This document shows positions 46,079 through 55,211 of a stretch of 64,000 bases of DNA, one piece after another. The stretch's first letter is position 1; every line of letters starts with the position of its first letter. The DNA is taken from NCBI RefSeq assembly GCF_947495455.1, contig NZ_CANLZC010000016.1, positions 1 to 64,000 of the forward strand. Direction: 5' to 3'. A program made the position numbers and the translations under genes. This DNA is from an uncultured Shewanella sp. (lineage in GTDB: Bacteria; Pseudomonadota; Gammaproteobacteria; Enterobacterales; Shewanellaceae). The notes under the pieces are model-generated. The model did no database searches, was not told the DNA's origin, and was given only the letters and a program-made list of their open reading frames with translations.

Positions 46079-46170
46079 ACGCCATTGATTATACTGATTT
46101 TTATGCTGATGAAAAGGCTTTAAATTTAATTGCTTGAATATTGAACGCTTAGCGGCTTATTATGCTCTTT

Positions 46171-47154
46171 TTATTTGAGGATCAGATCGTTTATCTGAAT
46201 ATTACTCATGGCGTCTTGTGGGGATAAATGGGACTTTGCAATATTTTCGCTTACTTGATCTATAGTGATTTGAACGTCACTGTCTACTGCCGTTATACGT
46301 TCTATATTTATGCGATCTTGCATTTGATTTTGCAGTACCAGTCGAAAGTTATCGCCGACTTTAACGCCATTTCGTCTACCGAGGTTAATGAGAATTTTAT
46401 TGCCATAACGGGCAATCACTTGTCCAATAACCGGACGGCATGCCAGTGTATGATCAAGGTCGTGGCTCACCTGAGATAAAACAGTGTCAATATTTTGACC
46501 ATAATCACTTTGCCAAAAGGTTTGGCTTGCCGAGTCAACTTGAGCGGTTAGGCTAAATTCCCATTCTGCTTCACTTTCATAACGCTTTTGCCAAATGCGT
46601 TCTCCGCTGATCCCATGATATAGGCTGAGGGTAATGACAAATTGGCGATTCGGTGAGGTTTCCCACAAGCCGAAAATATAGCGCGGATTATCGGTGGCGA
46701 TATTGTTAATACTGGGGATCAACAGATATTGGCTATTGGTTATTGTGTTAAGCCAGTTTGGGATTCGAGTGCTGTGAGTGGAGGACAATGAAGGGGAGAA
46801 ATCGAGGCGCTCCTTTGAATATGTTAGGGCAAATCCGTGTTGCAAATTAAGGTTGAGCTTTTGGGTGAGTCGCTGGGAAAGGTGCTGTTCAAAATGGCCT
46901 ATTTGTCCATAGCGCAACTGACTTCTGTCGTGAATTTGTGCTTGTGGTACCAAAATACTGGCTTTGATGCTTGAATGGCAGGCAGGAACGGCAGATGTTT
47001 GCGCAAGCTCTGGTTGAGCTGAGCTTGCATGACAAAATAAGCTTAATACTAGTAGGCATGGAGTGATGAATTGAGTTAACTGAGTGAACAATATCGGCCT
47101 CGTTATTGCTAGTGTCTGTTTATTTAGTACCTGCTTGCGTGCCTGTCTGCACAC
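46171..47154 (-). CDS. flgT: Flagellar H-ring protein FlgT
   Basis: About 327 residues, an N-terminal signal-like segment (FITPCLLVLSLFCHASSA) and the three-part FlgT layout: IKASILVPQAQIHDRSQLRYG with GHFEQHLSQRL, a middle beta domain (LLIPSINNIA, FVITLSLYHGISGERIWQKRY), and a C-terminal domain (GQVIARYGNKILINLGRRNGVKVGDNFRLV). FlgT forms the H ring around the basal body of sodium-driven polar flagella. GTG start. Divergent from flgO, as in Vibrio and Shewanella. Confidence 0.85.
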   Translation of the reverse strand: MCRQARKQVLNKQTLAITRPILFTQLTQFITPCLLVLSLFCHASSAQPELAQTSAVPACHSSIKASILVPQAQIHDRSQLRYGQIGHFEQHLSQRLTQKLNLNLQHGFALTYSKERLDFSPSLSSTHSTRIPNWLNTITNSQYLLIPSINNIATDNPRYIFGLWETSPNRQFVITLSLYHGISGERIWQKRYESEAEWEFSLTAQVDSASQTFWQSDYGQNIDTVLSQVSHDLDHTLACRPVIGQVIARYGNKILINLGRRNGVKVGDNFRLVLQNQMQDRINIERITAVDSDVQITIDQVSENIAKSHLSPQDAMSNIQINDLILK

Positions 47155-47218
47155 TTACCTGATTTAAATAAGCAATATGTATGCCGTCGTTAAGTAAAAC
47201 ACAATGAATGACATTCAC

Positions 47219-47245
47219 TCAAGTTATGGGCCTCTTAGCCGATAT
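47219..47245 (+). promoter_or_regulatory. Sigma-28 (FliA) promoter of flgO
   Basis: TCAA, 15 bases, GCCGATAT: close to the consensus TAAA-N15-GCCGATAA. It is 45 bp upstream of the flgO start codon. Confidence 0.65.
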
Positions 47246-47290
47246 TCTAGAATCGCTATAATGATTTTATGAATGTAAGGACTGATTTTC

Positions 47291-48091
47291 ATGCTGAAAA
47301 TTGATAAGGCGAATAGTCGAGCTTGGCAGCGTCAGTTGAAGCGCTTTTTAGGTTTGTCTCTTTATGGTGTATTGTTTACTTTTATCGGTTGCAGTAGTCA
47401 TGAGGGGAATACTTTTGCCGATCATACCGCTACGGATATCACTCATATACCGCTAACTCAGAACAGGTCCTTTGATAAACAGAGTTTTCATGCTTTTGCG
47501 TCACAAATAGCGAATTTATTGGATGAGCTGGTGGTGTTTAATCAAGGTTTACCCGAAGCACAGCTTATTGTGGTGGCAACTCCCGTATTGTTAAGTGAAC
47601 TCACCAAAACCAATGCTGTGGGGTTGGCATTGCAAGACAGTTTAATGACAGGGTTACAGCAAAGAGCATTTACTGTGATAGATGCCAATATGAGTCCTAA
47701 ATTGAAAGTGACGTCAGCGGGTGATTTTATGTTGACGCGAGATTGGAGGCAATTATCTTCGTCTTTAATGGTTGATCATGCGCTAGTCTCGACGATGATC
47801 TTAACGCCTGAAGGTTTGATATTGAATGCGCGATTATTGCATATTTCGAGTCAACGGGTAATGTCTTCAGCACAAACTTTTTTTAGCCATGATGAACTGG
47901 CGGGGGTGATGACGCTAGAGCAAACAAGATCACAGCAAGCATTGGCGCAGCAAACAGCGCCAAAAGTGGAGTTGAAGACGATACGCCCATCGCAGGAGGA
48001 TATTCAGCAAGGCCATCAAAAAACAAATTTAAGCCAAGTGTTAGAAAATGAGAGTGTGGAAGAAGTGGATAATGGGATCGCTTTTTTCTGA
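47291..48091 (+). CDS. flgO: Flagellar outer-membrane lipoprotein FlgO
   Basis: 266 residues. Lipobox region FTFIGCSSH. The FlgO domain follows (ANLLDELVVFNQGLPEAQLIVV, LGLALQDSLMTGLQQRAFTVID, DWRQLSSSLMVDHALVSTMI, ARLLHISSQRVMSSAQT). FlgO supports flagellar outer-membrane ring assembly and motility in Vibrio. It has a sigma-28-like promoter 45 bp upstream. The usual partner flgP does not follow: the next gene is flgN in the opposite direction, with 59 bp between. Confidence 0.85.
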   Translation: MLKIDKANSRAWQRQLKRFLGLSLYGVLFTFIGCSSHEGNTFADHTATDITHIPLTQNRSFDKQSFHAFASQIANLLDELVVFNQGLPEAQLIVVATPVLLSELTKTNAVGLALQDSLMTGLQQRAFTVIDANMSPKLKVTSAGDFMLTRDWRQLSSSLMVDHALVSTMILTPEGLILNARLLHISSQRVMSSAQTFFSHDELAGVMTLEQTRSQQALAQQTAPKVELKTIRPSQEDIQQGHQKTNLSQVLENESVEEVDNGIAFF

Positions 48092-48150
48092 CAGATATTA
48101 GGGATAAAAGACAAAGAAAACTAGTAGGATATTACAAAAGGTAAACCAAG

Positions 48151-48576
48151 TTAGACTTTGATGTTATTGCCCAAAGAAGACAAGGTTGAGGTCTTGCCTT
48201 TATCATTATAAGTTAAACTCGATGCATTTCGGCTGACTTGTAATGCCTGAGAAAGACGGTTGAGACTCGCTTGATTGAATGCCACTAGATGAGCATTTTC
48301 AGTATTTAATTGCTGACACTGTGCGAGGAGCTGTTTGGATAGCTGTAACTTATGGATTAAATCAGGCTGGCTCTGCAAAAGGTTTTTTTTAGGATGATGA
48401 GCCATGTTTTGATCATGAGTCTTGATTTGGTCTAGTAGTGTGGCTTTTTCACCGCAAAGGCGCAGCAATATATCAGCCTCTTTATGAAGAACAGCTTGTT
48501 TTTCCTTTGCCAATATGGCTTGCAGTTGAAGCAGCCTATCATGTTGTAACTCCAGCAATGAGTCTAAGGCTTCCAT
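48151..48576 (-). CDS. flgN: Flagellar export chaperone FlgN
   Basis: 141 residues, all-helical coiled structure with leucine heptads (LDSLLELQHDRLLQLQAILAKEKQAVLHK, LLDQIKTHDQ). The C-terminal segment NQASLNRLSQALQVSRNASSLTYNDKG is typical of FlgN in Vibrio and Shewanella. FlgN delivers the hook-filament junction proteins FlgK and FlgL to the export gate. 35 bp downstream of flgM in the same direction. Confidence 0.88.
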   Translation of the reverse strand: MEALDSLLELQHDRLLQLQAILAKEKQAVLHKEADILLRLCGEKATLLDQIKTHDQNMAHHPKKNLLQSQPDLIHKLQLSKQLLAQCQQLNTENAHLVAFNQASLNRLSQALQVSRNASSLTYNDKGKTSTLSSLGNNIKV

Positions 48577-48611
48577 TATAATGTCTCTTCGTTCAGTTTA
48601 GTTTTTGTATT

Positions 48612-48914
48612 TTAGCCAAGTTCATTTTCAAAACTCGCAATGTTTTTAGCCAGTTTTTCAGGATCGACTTTATAATGCCCCTCACTGATAGCCAGTTTGA
48701 TGGCCTCAATTTTTGCCTTATCTATTTCAGGTAATTGAGAAAGATTGGATTGAGCGCCCTGCACTTGTTGCGCTTGAGAGGTGATAGATACTGAATCCGC
48801 AGGTGCAGTGCGGATTTGTTGAGACTGAGCTGTTTTGGGGTCAGTATTTTTATGGCCGAATAATGGCGATATTGTACTCTTGTGACTTAGTGTGTGTTTA
48901 ATATCAATGGCCAT
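48612..48914 (-). CDS. flgM: Anti-sigma-28 factor FlgM
   Basis: 100 residues. The C-terminal half is the sigma-28 binding part: DSVSITSQAQQVQGAQSNLS followed by EIDKAKIEAIKLAISEGHYKVDPEKLAKNIASFE. The N-terminal half is disordered, as known for FlgM. It holds FliA inactive until the hook is complete and FlgM is secreted. A perfect sigma-28 promoter lies 41 bp upstream. Confidence 0.93.
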   Translation of the reverse strand: MAIDIKHTLSHKSTISPLFGHKNTDPKTAQSQQIRTAPADSVSITSQAQQVQGAQSNLSQLPEIDKAKIEAIKLAISEGHYKVDPEKLAKNIASFENELG

Positions 48915-48954
48915 TTTTTATTCCAAATGAGAAAGGCACTACCGAATACTGAGG

Positions 48955-48981
48955 TTATCGGCCAGTTCCGTGATAGCTTTA
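48955..48981 (-). promoter_or_regulatory. Sigma-28 (FliA) promoter of flgMN
   Basis: On the minus strand: TAAA, exactly 15 bases, GCCGATAA, a perfect match to the FliA consensus. It lies between flgA and flgM, 41 bp before the flgM start, and makes flgM part of its own sigma-28 feedback loop. Confidence 0.9.
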
Positions 48982-48989
48982 GGGCTATT

Positions 48990-49697
48990 TTAAAGTCTGA
49001 TAGTGACTTGAGCAATGCCGGAGACATAAGCATTGACTTTTTTTTGAGTGTATCGGTTGCTGATAGCTATGGCGTCGCCCAGATTACCGTCATTAAGGGC
49101 TGTTCCTTGTGTTTTAATGTTAAGGCTGCCAGTACGGGCGATAATGGTAACAGTGTCACCTTCACAGATCAGGCAAAAATGATTGTCAAATAAGGGGGTA
49201 TTAGCTGGCACACGCCGCTTGAGGCGAGCGCCAATGACATGGTTAAGTTTAATTTGTTGTTGTCCTCGTAAATGGCTTTTTTCTATATAGGCAATATCGA
49301 CATCCTTTTCATCAATAATCTGAGCTGCACCTAATAATCGTTTACTCACTACAACGGGAAATAAGATATCAACCCGTACGTTTAGAAAAAGCTGCCAAGG
49401 GTAATCGAGCTCAGGACTGACACAAGTGATTTTCACCGTATTATTACGTTTAATGTCTCTATTGCTGGCAAGACTTGCTTTGAGGGGACCTGAACAAGCA
49501 GGAATATATTGTGCTGAGTGTATTGCTTGTGGTGTGATTTTTACTTTCGCTCCGTTTGGTACAACAATTTTTTTCTCTATTGCCGCTATAGCTATAGTAG
49601 TTAAGGCCGATAAAGTAGGAGTTGCCGCAATATTGTTGCCAATAGCGAATTTAGGTAGTAAAAGAAAAAGAAGAAAGATACAATATTTAACTTTCAT
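48990..49697 (-). CDS. flgA: Flagellar P-ring assembly chaperone FlgA
   Basis: 235 residues from ATG 49697. Signal peptide (to about AIG|NNI). Then the SAF/FlgA domain: VNVRVDILFPVVVSKRLLGAAQIIDEKDV, HVIGARLKRRVPANTPLFDNHF, CEGDTVTIIARTGSLNIKTQGTALNDGNLGDAIAISN. Periplasmic chaperone for FlgI. A TTG at 49703 two codons earlier is an alternative start. Divergent from cheV. Confidence 0.9.
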   Translation of the reverse strand: MKVKYCIFLLFLLLPKFAIGNNIAATPTLSALTTIAIAAIEKKIVVPNGAKVKITPQAIHSAQYIPACSGPLKASLASNRDIKRNNTVKITCVSPELDYPWQLFLNVRVDILFPVVVSKRLLGAAQIIDEKDVDIAYIEKSHLRGQQQIKLNHVIGARLKRRVPANTPLFDNHFCLICEGDTVTIIARTGSLNIKTQGTALNDGNLGDAIAISNRYTQKKVNAYVSGIAQVTIRL

Positions 49698-49921
49698 AAT
49701 CAATATATTAGCTCTATCTTTAAGTCAATGTCCAAAGCGTCATTATTTTGACTTAAATGAAATTAGGCGCTTTTGTGTTTTGGGGCAATATCCTTTGTAA
49801 GCAATTAATATGCCCGTTTATGAGTCCTGTTTAGTTTTCCATGCATGGTATGCATGATGAGGCTTTAACTTAAACGCTATGAGTAAGTTGAGCACAGATC
49901 CATAAGAATAAGGTTTACTTT

Positions 49922-50842
49922 ATGTCACGCATTCTCGACTCTGTAAATAAACGTACCCAATTGGTGGGGCAAAATCGATTAGAGCTCTTGTTATTTAAGC
50001 TAAATGGTAGGCAAAGGTTTGGCATTAATGTTTTTAAAGTTAAAGAAGTACTGCAATGCCCTAAACTGACGAGTTTACCGAAACTCAACAATAATATTCG
50101 TGGTGTAGCACACATTCGTGGTGTGACGATTTCGGTGATTGATTTGAGTGCGGCAACAGGTGGACGCCCCATTGAAGATACCTCAGGCTGCTTCATTATT
50201 ATTTCTGAATATAATCGAAGTGTACAAGGTTTTTTGGTGCGCTCCGTTGAACGTATCATTAATATGAATTGGGAAAGTATCATGCCTCCGCCTCAAGGTA
50301 CAGGGCGCTATTCTTATTTGACTGCGGTGACGGAAATTGACAGTGAACTGGTTGAAATTTTAGATGTGGAAAAAATTCTCGATGAAGTTTCCCCTGCTAA
50401 TACCAATATCAGTAAAGAGCTGGATGAACAACTCACTATCGATAAGAACAAGCATTATCATATTATGGTGATTGATGATTCTTCTGTGGCCCGTAAACAG
50501 ATCATCAGGGCGCTATCGGCATTGGATTTGCAAATTGATACGGCAAAAGATGGAAAAGAGGCGTTAAATAAATTAAAAAATATTGCTGCTGGCATGGATA
50601 ACGTCGCCAATGAAATTCCATTGATTATTTCTGATATTGAAATGCCAGAAATGGATGGTTATACCTTAACGGCAGAAATTCGAGATGATCCAAAATTAAA
50701 GGACATTAAGGTGGTTTTACATACTTCTCTCAGTGGCGTCTTCAATCAAGCCATGGTTGAGAAAGTGGGAGCGGATGACTTCATTGCTAAGTTTAATCCT
50801 GATGAATTAGCTGGCGCAGTCAATAAGCATCTAAGTGTTTAA
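49922..50842 (+). CDS. cheV: Chemotaxis coupling protein CheV
   Basis: 306 residues: a CheW-like domain (about 20-165, LLLFKLNGRQRFGINVFKVKEVL, IRGVAHIRGVTISVIDLSAATG) joined to a response-regulator receiver (about 180-305). The receiver has the acidic pair in IMVIDDSS, the phosphorylated Asp in LIISDIEMPEMDGYTL, and the late Lys in DDFIAKFNPDEL. CheV couples receptors to CheA and tunes adaptation. In many polar-flagellated bacteria it lies beside flgA, as here. cheR follows in the same direction with a hairpin in between. Confidence 0.93.
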   Translation: MSRILDSVNKRTQLVGQNRLELLLFKLNGRQRFGINVFKVKEVLQCPKLTSLPKLNNNIRGVAHIRGVTISVIDLSAATGGRPIEDTSGCFIIISEYNRSVQGFLVRSVERIINMNWESIMPPPQGTGRYSYLTAVTEIDSELVEILDVEKILDEVSPANTNISKELDEQLTIDKNKHYHIMVIDDSSVARKQIIRALSALDLQIDTAKDGKEALNKLKNIAAGMDNVANEIPLIISDIEMPEMDGYTLTAEIRDDPKLKDIKVVLHTSLSGVFNQAMVEKVGADDFIAKFNPDELAGAVNKHLSV

Positions 50843-50888
50843 TTTAGAATTGAGTAATATCATAGTGTTTTGACTTGTATTTTGGAAA

Positions 50889-50910
50889 GCGCTGGGGTAT
50901 AACCCAGCGC
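50889..50910 (+). terminator. Hairpin between cheV and cheR
   Basis: GCGCTGGG GTATAA CCCAGCGC: a perfect 8-bp GC-rich stem. The T-run that follows is interrupted (AATTGTTATGATTTTT), so it may attenuate rather than stop transcription into cheR. Confidence 0.6.
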
Positions 50911-50959
50911 AATTGTTATGATTTTTAATGTTCCCTTGCTATTCATCTAGGATGTAAAC

Positions 50960-51850
50960 TTGCCAAATAAATCACTTGAACACCTTGAGTATAACCAGTT
51001 TAGGCTTTTTTTAGAGCAACATAGTGGCATCGTATTAGGGGAAAATAAACAGTATCTGGTTCGCAGTCGATTGGCGCCATTAATGGGGAAATACAATCTG
51101 CCTTCTTTATCGGATGTGGTGAGGCATTCAATGAAGCCTGCGGCAAGACAATTACGCATTGAGGTCATTGATGCAATGACAACGAATGAGACTTTGTGGT
51201 TTAGAGATAACTACCCATTTGAATTGTTGCAAAATCACTTGCTGCCTCAATATATGCGCCTAGGGCGGCCATTAAAAATCTGGTCTGCGGCATGCTCTTC
51301 GGGCCAAGAACCTTATTCTTTGGCTATGTCAGTGCTTGAGTATCAGCAAAAAAGCTTAAGCCGTTTACCCTTTAACTGTGATATTCTGGCAACGGATCTC
51401 TCTCCCACTATGTTAGAGAAGTCTAAGTTGGGCGTATATGACAATTTAGCACTTGGTAGAGGGTTATCGGAGAGCAGAAAACAACGCTTTTTTGATCCTG
51501 TGACTGACAGGGCTGAATTAGCCCTAGCTGCAGGGGGGAGCCGTTTTCAGTCAAGTTCAAATACTGGAAAAATGGCTATAAAAGAAGCTGTTAAACGTAT
51601 GGTAAACTTTAGAGCTCATAATTTACTTGATAATTACAGTTTATTAGGGAAGTTTGACATTATTTTCTGTCGTAATGTGCTCATTTATTTTTCACCTGAA
51701 TCGAAACAAAAAATATTACGGCAATTTGCGACAGTATTAAATTCAAAAGGGATTTTATTTTTAGGCGCATCTGAGTCTATTTCTGGGCTCAGTGAAGAAT
51801 TTAGCATGGTACGCTGTCATCCCGGTATCTATTATCAAAAACGGTATTGA
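50960..51850 (+). CDS. cheR: Chemotaxis methyltransferase CheR
   Basis: 296 residues, TTG start with AGGA 7 bp upstream. CheR_N helices (EYNQFRLFLEQHSGIVLGENKQYLVRSRL) come first. The SAM-dependent methyltransferase domain follows (IWSAACSSGQEPYSLAMS with the SAM loop, CDILATDLSPTMLEKSK, FDIIFCRNVLIYFSPESKQKIL). It methylates glutamates of chemoreceptors. In Shewanella and Vibrio this gene usually precedes flgB; here about 1000 bp of AT-rich non-coding DNA and a chitinase gene follow. Confidence 0.95.
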   Translation: MPNKSLEHLEYNQFRLFLEQHSGIVLGENKQYLVRSRLAPLMGKYNLPSLSDVVRHSMKPAARQLRIEVIDAMTTNETLWFRDNYPFELLQNHLLPQYMRLGRPLKIWSAACSSGQEPYSLAMSVLEYQQKSLSRLPFNCDILATDLSPTMLEKSKLGVYDNLALGRGLSESRKQRFFDPVTDRAELALAAGGSRFQSSSNTGKMAIKEAVKRMVNFRAHNLLDNYSLLGKFDIIFCRNVLIYFSPESKQKILRQFATVLNSKGILFLGASESISGLSEEFSMVRCHPGIYYQKRY

Positions 51851-52855
51851 TGTCATATTTTTTAATTGTCATTTTATCAGTTCATCATTACTTAAGCTTT
51901 TAATATCCATTTGACTATTTTAGTGGTTAAGAGGGTTTTAGTGGTTAAGAAGAGGGATTAATGTATTTAATGATATTGTGTGTATATGATTTATTTTGTT
52001 AAAATCTAGTTGTTAACTTAAACTTTTATTATTTTATTTAAGTGATTTTATTTAGGTGGTTTTATTTAAGTGTGCTCATTTTAGTCAATGTGTATATTGG
52101 GTTTTATTTTTTCCACCTTAATCGATTTGATTTTACTTCTTAATCGAATGAGTAATAAATTAAAATATGAAGTTGGTTACCTTTTATCTATAATTCAAAT
52201 ACAAATTTTATCATTTCATTTTAAATATTTTTATTTTTTCACTGTGGTTTTCGTTATTTTCATTTGGTTTTGTCAGTGTTTGTAAATGTGTTCACTGAAA
52301 AAGTAATGTGTGTTGAATTATAATAATAATAATGTCTAATTTAGCTTTAAGTATTATTTTTTGGCTTATTTTTACTTTATCTTAACTGTGATTACCTCTA
52401 TTTAGGTTATGTTTTTAAATGATTTTTTATTATTGAATGCTATTTTTGAATATTGCTCAGTCTTAAGTTGAACTTAAGCTGAATGAATTCAGGTTAAGAT
52501 TATATTAAGTTCATTTTTATTTGAAACTTAAAATAATGCTGGGATAATAAAAAATATTATTATTTTAGTCTTTATTTTATTGAGTCGAGAGGAATGGTAA
52601 GCATAAAATATTGGATAACAATAAATAGTCAGTAATAAGTAGTCAGTGAGTTTGAAAGGTAAAACGTCATGGCATTATGACTTTACTTTTTATTAAGTAA
52701 AGTACTTCTTATGTCAAGAATTCAAATTTTTTAATTAATACTGTTGTTATTTAATTAAGTATTTAAGATTGCTTCTATGGGTATATCAAATTTAAATGAT
52801 ATCCATAGTGGGGGTATATCAGTTACTTTTTGAGTATCAACAAGAGGTTATTTTG
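51851..52855. other. AT-rich intergenic region after cheR
   Basis: About 1000 bases, extremely AT-rich, with no supported gene. It has imperfect direct repeats: TTTTAGTGGTTAAGA twice within 51919-51955, and TTTTATTTAAGTG/TTTTATTTAGGTG units near 52025-52075. The region is unusually long for this genome and stands where flgB onward would be expected, so it may mark a rearrangement joint. AAGAGGT at 52842-52848 is the ribosome binding site of the chitinase gene. Confidence 0.5.
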
Positions 52856-55099
52856 ATGAAACCATCCATTAGAACATTACTTTACTTGTCATTATTTGCA
52901 TTGTCTTCGCAATTGGTGGCTTGTGGCGGTAGTGATAGCGATAGCAGTACTTCAAGCGACAGTAGTTCAACAGACAGTAGTGATTCTTCAAGTGATAGTG
53001 GTGATGAGAGTGCGACAACCAGTGTCACATTAACGCCTGCTTTAAGCCCCAATCCTCTATCCAGCGAAGGTCAGGGGGTGATTACCATCACGGCCGATAC
53101 TGTTCCGTCAAGTGATACTGTGGTTTCCGCTACTGAAAGTGATAACTTACTGACTTTTAGTGACTCGACTTGTACTATTAGCACGAGTGCGACCAGTTGT
53201 ACGATTTCTGTTACCGCAGCTAGTGTGGACGATGACACGACAAAATCAGGTACAGTGACATTTAGTACTGATAACAGTGATGCATCAATTTCATCATTGA
53301 GCTTTAGTATTGAAGGAGACAGCAGTAGTTCTTCGAATGACTCAGAGACGAGTACTCCCTTTGTGATGGCTTATTATCCTAATTATGCGGGTTATGATAA
53401 TAATAATACGAGTTCAAGTGAAGTGTCTTCTGAAGATCCTTGTAAGGATGCGGGTTACTATATTGCTCAAGCGTCTTATAATGTTCCCGGTATTGAAGAA
53501 GAAGGCAATTATGTCGGTTACCCAGCCTGTAATAAAGGCAGTAACTCATCAGCCAACAATGGTACCACTGAAAATCAGCATTTCGAAGATATGTTAGAGG
53601 GCTTAACAGCGGTTAACTACGGTTTCTTCTTACCAGAAAGTGACGGTACCTTCACATTTAATGATCCTTGGACGGATCAAAAGCTGACAGACTATGACAC
53701 TGGTGGTCTATGTGATACCTCGAAAGAAGGTTCTGAAGTGTGTTACTACGATTCAACTCAAGGGACGAGTGGTACAGCAGCAGAATTAACCCGTACTGAC
53801 GGTTATGAAAACTGCTGGGAATATGTTTGTTATGGTGCATTTTCGGCTTTCACTGATTTACAAAATGAGGCGGGCACATTAAAACATTATATTGCTATTG
53901 GTGGTTGGACGTACCTGTCTTATATGGATCGTTTAGTGTCATCAAATGGAACGAGTATCAGCTCAACAAATATTGAGAACTTTTTAAAGGTTGCGAAGCA
54001 TTTAAAAGCTAATGGTGTGGATGGCATTGATTTAGACATAGAGTTTAATGATCCCGCTACAGATTATGCGAGCAGTCTCTTGTTCCAAGCCTTGGCTGAT
54101 AATGCGACAAATAATGCAAATGGCCAAAGCTTAGTTGAGCAGATAAAAGATTTGGGCTTAGAAGTGTCTATCACTATTCAAGCAACGCCTGGTATGTTGC
54201 AAGGCTTGATGGGGAACGATGGGAGCGATAGCAGTTACAACTATATTCAATCATGGTTTGATCAAGGCTTAGATCATTTTAACCTGATGACTTATGACTT
54301 CCATGGTAATTTTGATTACGGAACGGATAATTACACTGGCTTTAACAGCAACTTGTTTAGCTATAACAGTGGGACTTATAGTGATCCTTTCGCTTTATAT
54401 ACCGATCCTGTAACAGGTGAAGATGCTGATTTCTCTATTGACGGTTCTCTTAAATATTTAAACGCAGGTAATGATGCTGAGAGCTTAAGCAGCTGGAATC
54501 GTCTGAGTTCGACGGATTTACTTAAAGTCAATATAGGATTAGCGGCTTATGGGCGTGCTTATAGCGGTGTGACTATCGATACAGATATGGATCCTGACAG
54601 CACAGGACTTTATCAGTCCATCTCAAATGCGGCTATTTTACCTGGTGATCAAGACAGTGCGACATGTTCAACGGATCCTAGCAGTAGTGATGCATGTAAT
54701 GGCATGTTCTCATACAATTACTTATTAAATGACATGTTAACCAATGGTTTTACCGCTAAGGATTGGACCTATTACGATTCAGTGACTCAGGAAACCTATG
54801 CCATTGGTTCAACGATGTTTAAAGCGAGCGCATTTACACCGACGACTTCTTCAACGGTTTATGATACGGTGAATAATGTGACGGCTGTTGCACCAAGTAG
54901 TGCTTATCCTTCGTCAGTAACCAATTCATTTGTGGCTTATACATCGGCTAATGTTGCAAAATCTTATGGTACATATGCGAAGAAGAAGGGCTTAGGTGGC
55001 GTCATCATGTGGACTATCAATGGTGATGTGTCTTATAAAGAGGATCAGAGTAATTCGCTCATCTATAACTTTGAACAAGGTTATAATTCGGCCAATTAA
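52856..55099 (+). CDS. GH18 chitinase lipoprotein
   Basis: 747 residues from ATG 52856. The lipobox LVAC (Cys23) is followed by a Ser/Asp/Thr-rich linker (to about 55) and an Ig-like domain (about 56-150) that closely resembles the one at 2545. A short Ser-rich spacer leads to the GH18 barrel (from about 165, FVMAYYPNYAGYDNN). HYIAIGGWTYL and DGIDLDIEF, with catalytic Glu396 (DxxDxDxE), are diagnostic. FNLMTYDFHGNFD and GGVIMWTINGD are further barrel strands. It hydrolyses chitin by substrate-assisted retention and is probably displayed on the cell surface. The upstream in-frame extension to 52796 lacks a ribosome binding site. Confidence 0.95.
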   Translation: MKPSIRTLLYLSLFALSSQLVACGGSDSDSSTSSDSSSTDSSDSSSDSGDESATTSVTLTPALSPNPLSSEGQGVITITADTVPSSDTVVSATESDNLLTFSDSTCTISTSATSCTISVTAASVDDDTTKSGTVTFSTDNSDASISSLSFSIEGDSSSSSNDSETSTPFVMAYYPNYAGYDNNNTSSSEVSSEDPCKDAGYYIAQASYNVPGIEEEGNYVGYPACNKGSNSSANNGTTENQHFEDMLEGLTAVNYGFFLPESDGTFTFNDPWTDQKLTDYDTGGLCDTSKEGSEVCYYDSTQGTSGTAAELTRTDGYENCWEYVCYGAFSAFTDLQNEAGTLKHYIAIGGWTYLSYMDRLVSSNGTSISSTNIENFLKVAKHLKANGVDGIDLDIEFNDPATDYASSLLFQALADNATNNANGQSLVEQIKDLGLEVSITIQATPGMLQGLMGNDGSDSSYNYIQSWFDQGLDHFNLMTYDFHGNFDYGTDNYTGFNSNLFSYNSGTYSDPFALYTDPVTGEDADFSIDGSLKYLNAGNDAESLSSWNRLSSTDLLKVNIGLAAYGRAYSGVTIDTDMDPDSTGLYQSISNAAILPGDQDSATCSTDPSSSDACNGMFSYNYLLNDMLTNGFTAKDWTYYDSVTQETYAIGSTMFKASAFTPTTSSTVYDTVNNVTAVAPSSAYPSSVTNSFVAYTSANVAKSYGTYAKKKGLGGVIMWTINGDVSYKEDQSNSLIYNFEQGYNSAN

Positions 55100-55144
55100 T
55101 AGTGATTAACTCCTTGCATAGTTAATGGTTTGTTCAATTTAAAG

Positions 55145-55177
55145 CAGGAGGAGCGATAACCGCTCTTCCTGATTTTT
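55145..55177 (+). terminator. Rho-independent terminator of the chitinase gene
   Basis: CAGGAGGAGCG ATAAC CGCTCTTCCTG ATTTTT: 11-bp stem with one G-U pair and a T-run, 45 bp after the stop. Confidence 0.88.
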
Positions 55178-55211
55178 CATTGACTAACAAGACTCAGTTG
55201 CTATTGATGGT

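Noticed and set aside
52088..52285. 65-residue hydrophobic ORF in the AT-rich gap after cheR
   Set aside because: The composition (Phe, Ile, Leu from T-rich DNA) is what random AT-rich sequence gives. No ribosome binding site and no family pattern.
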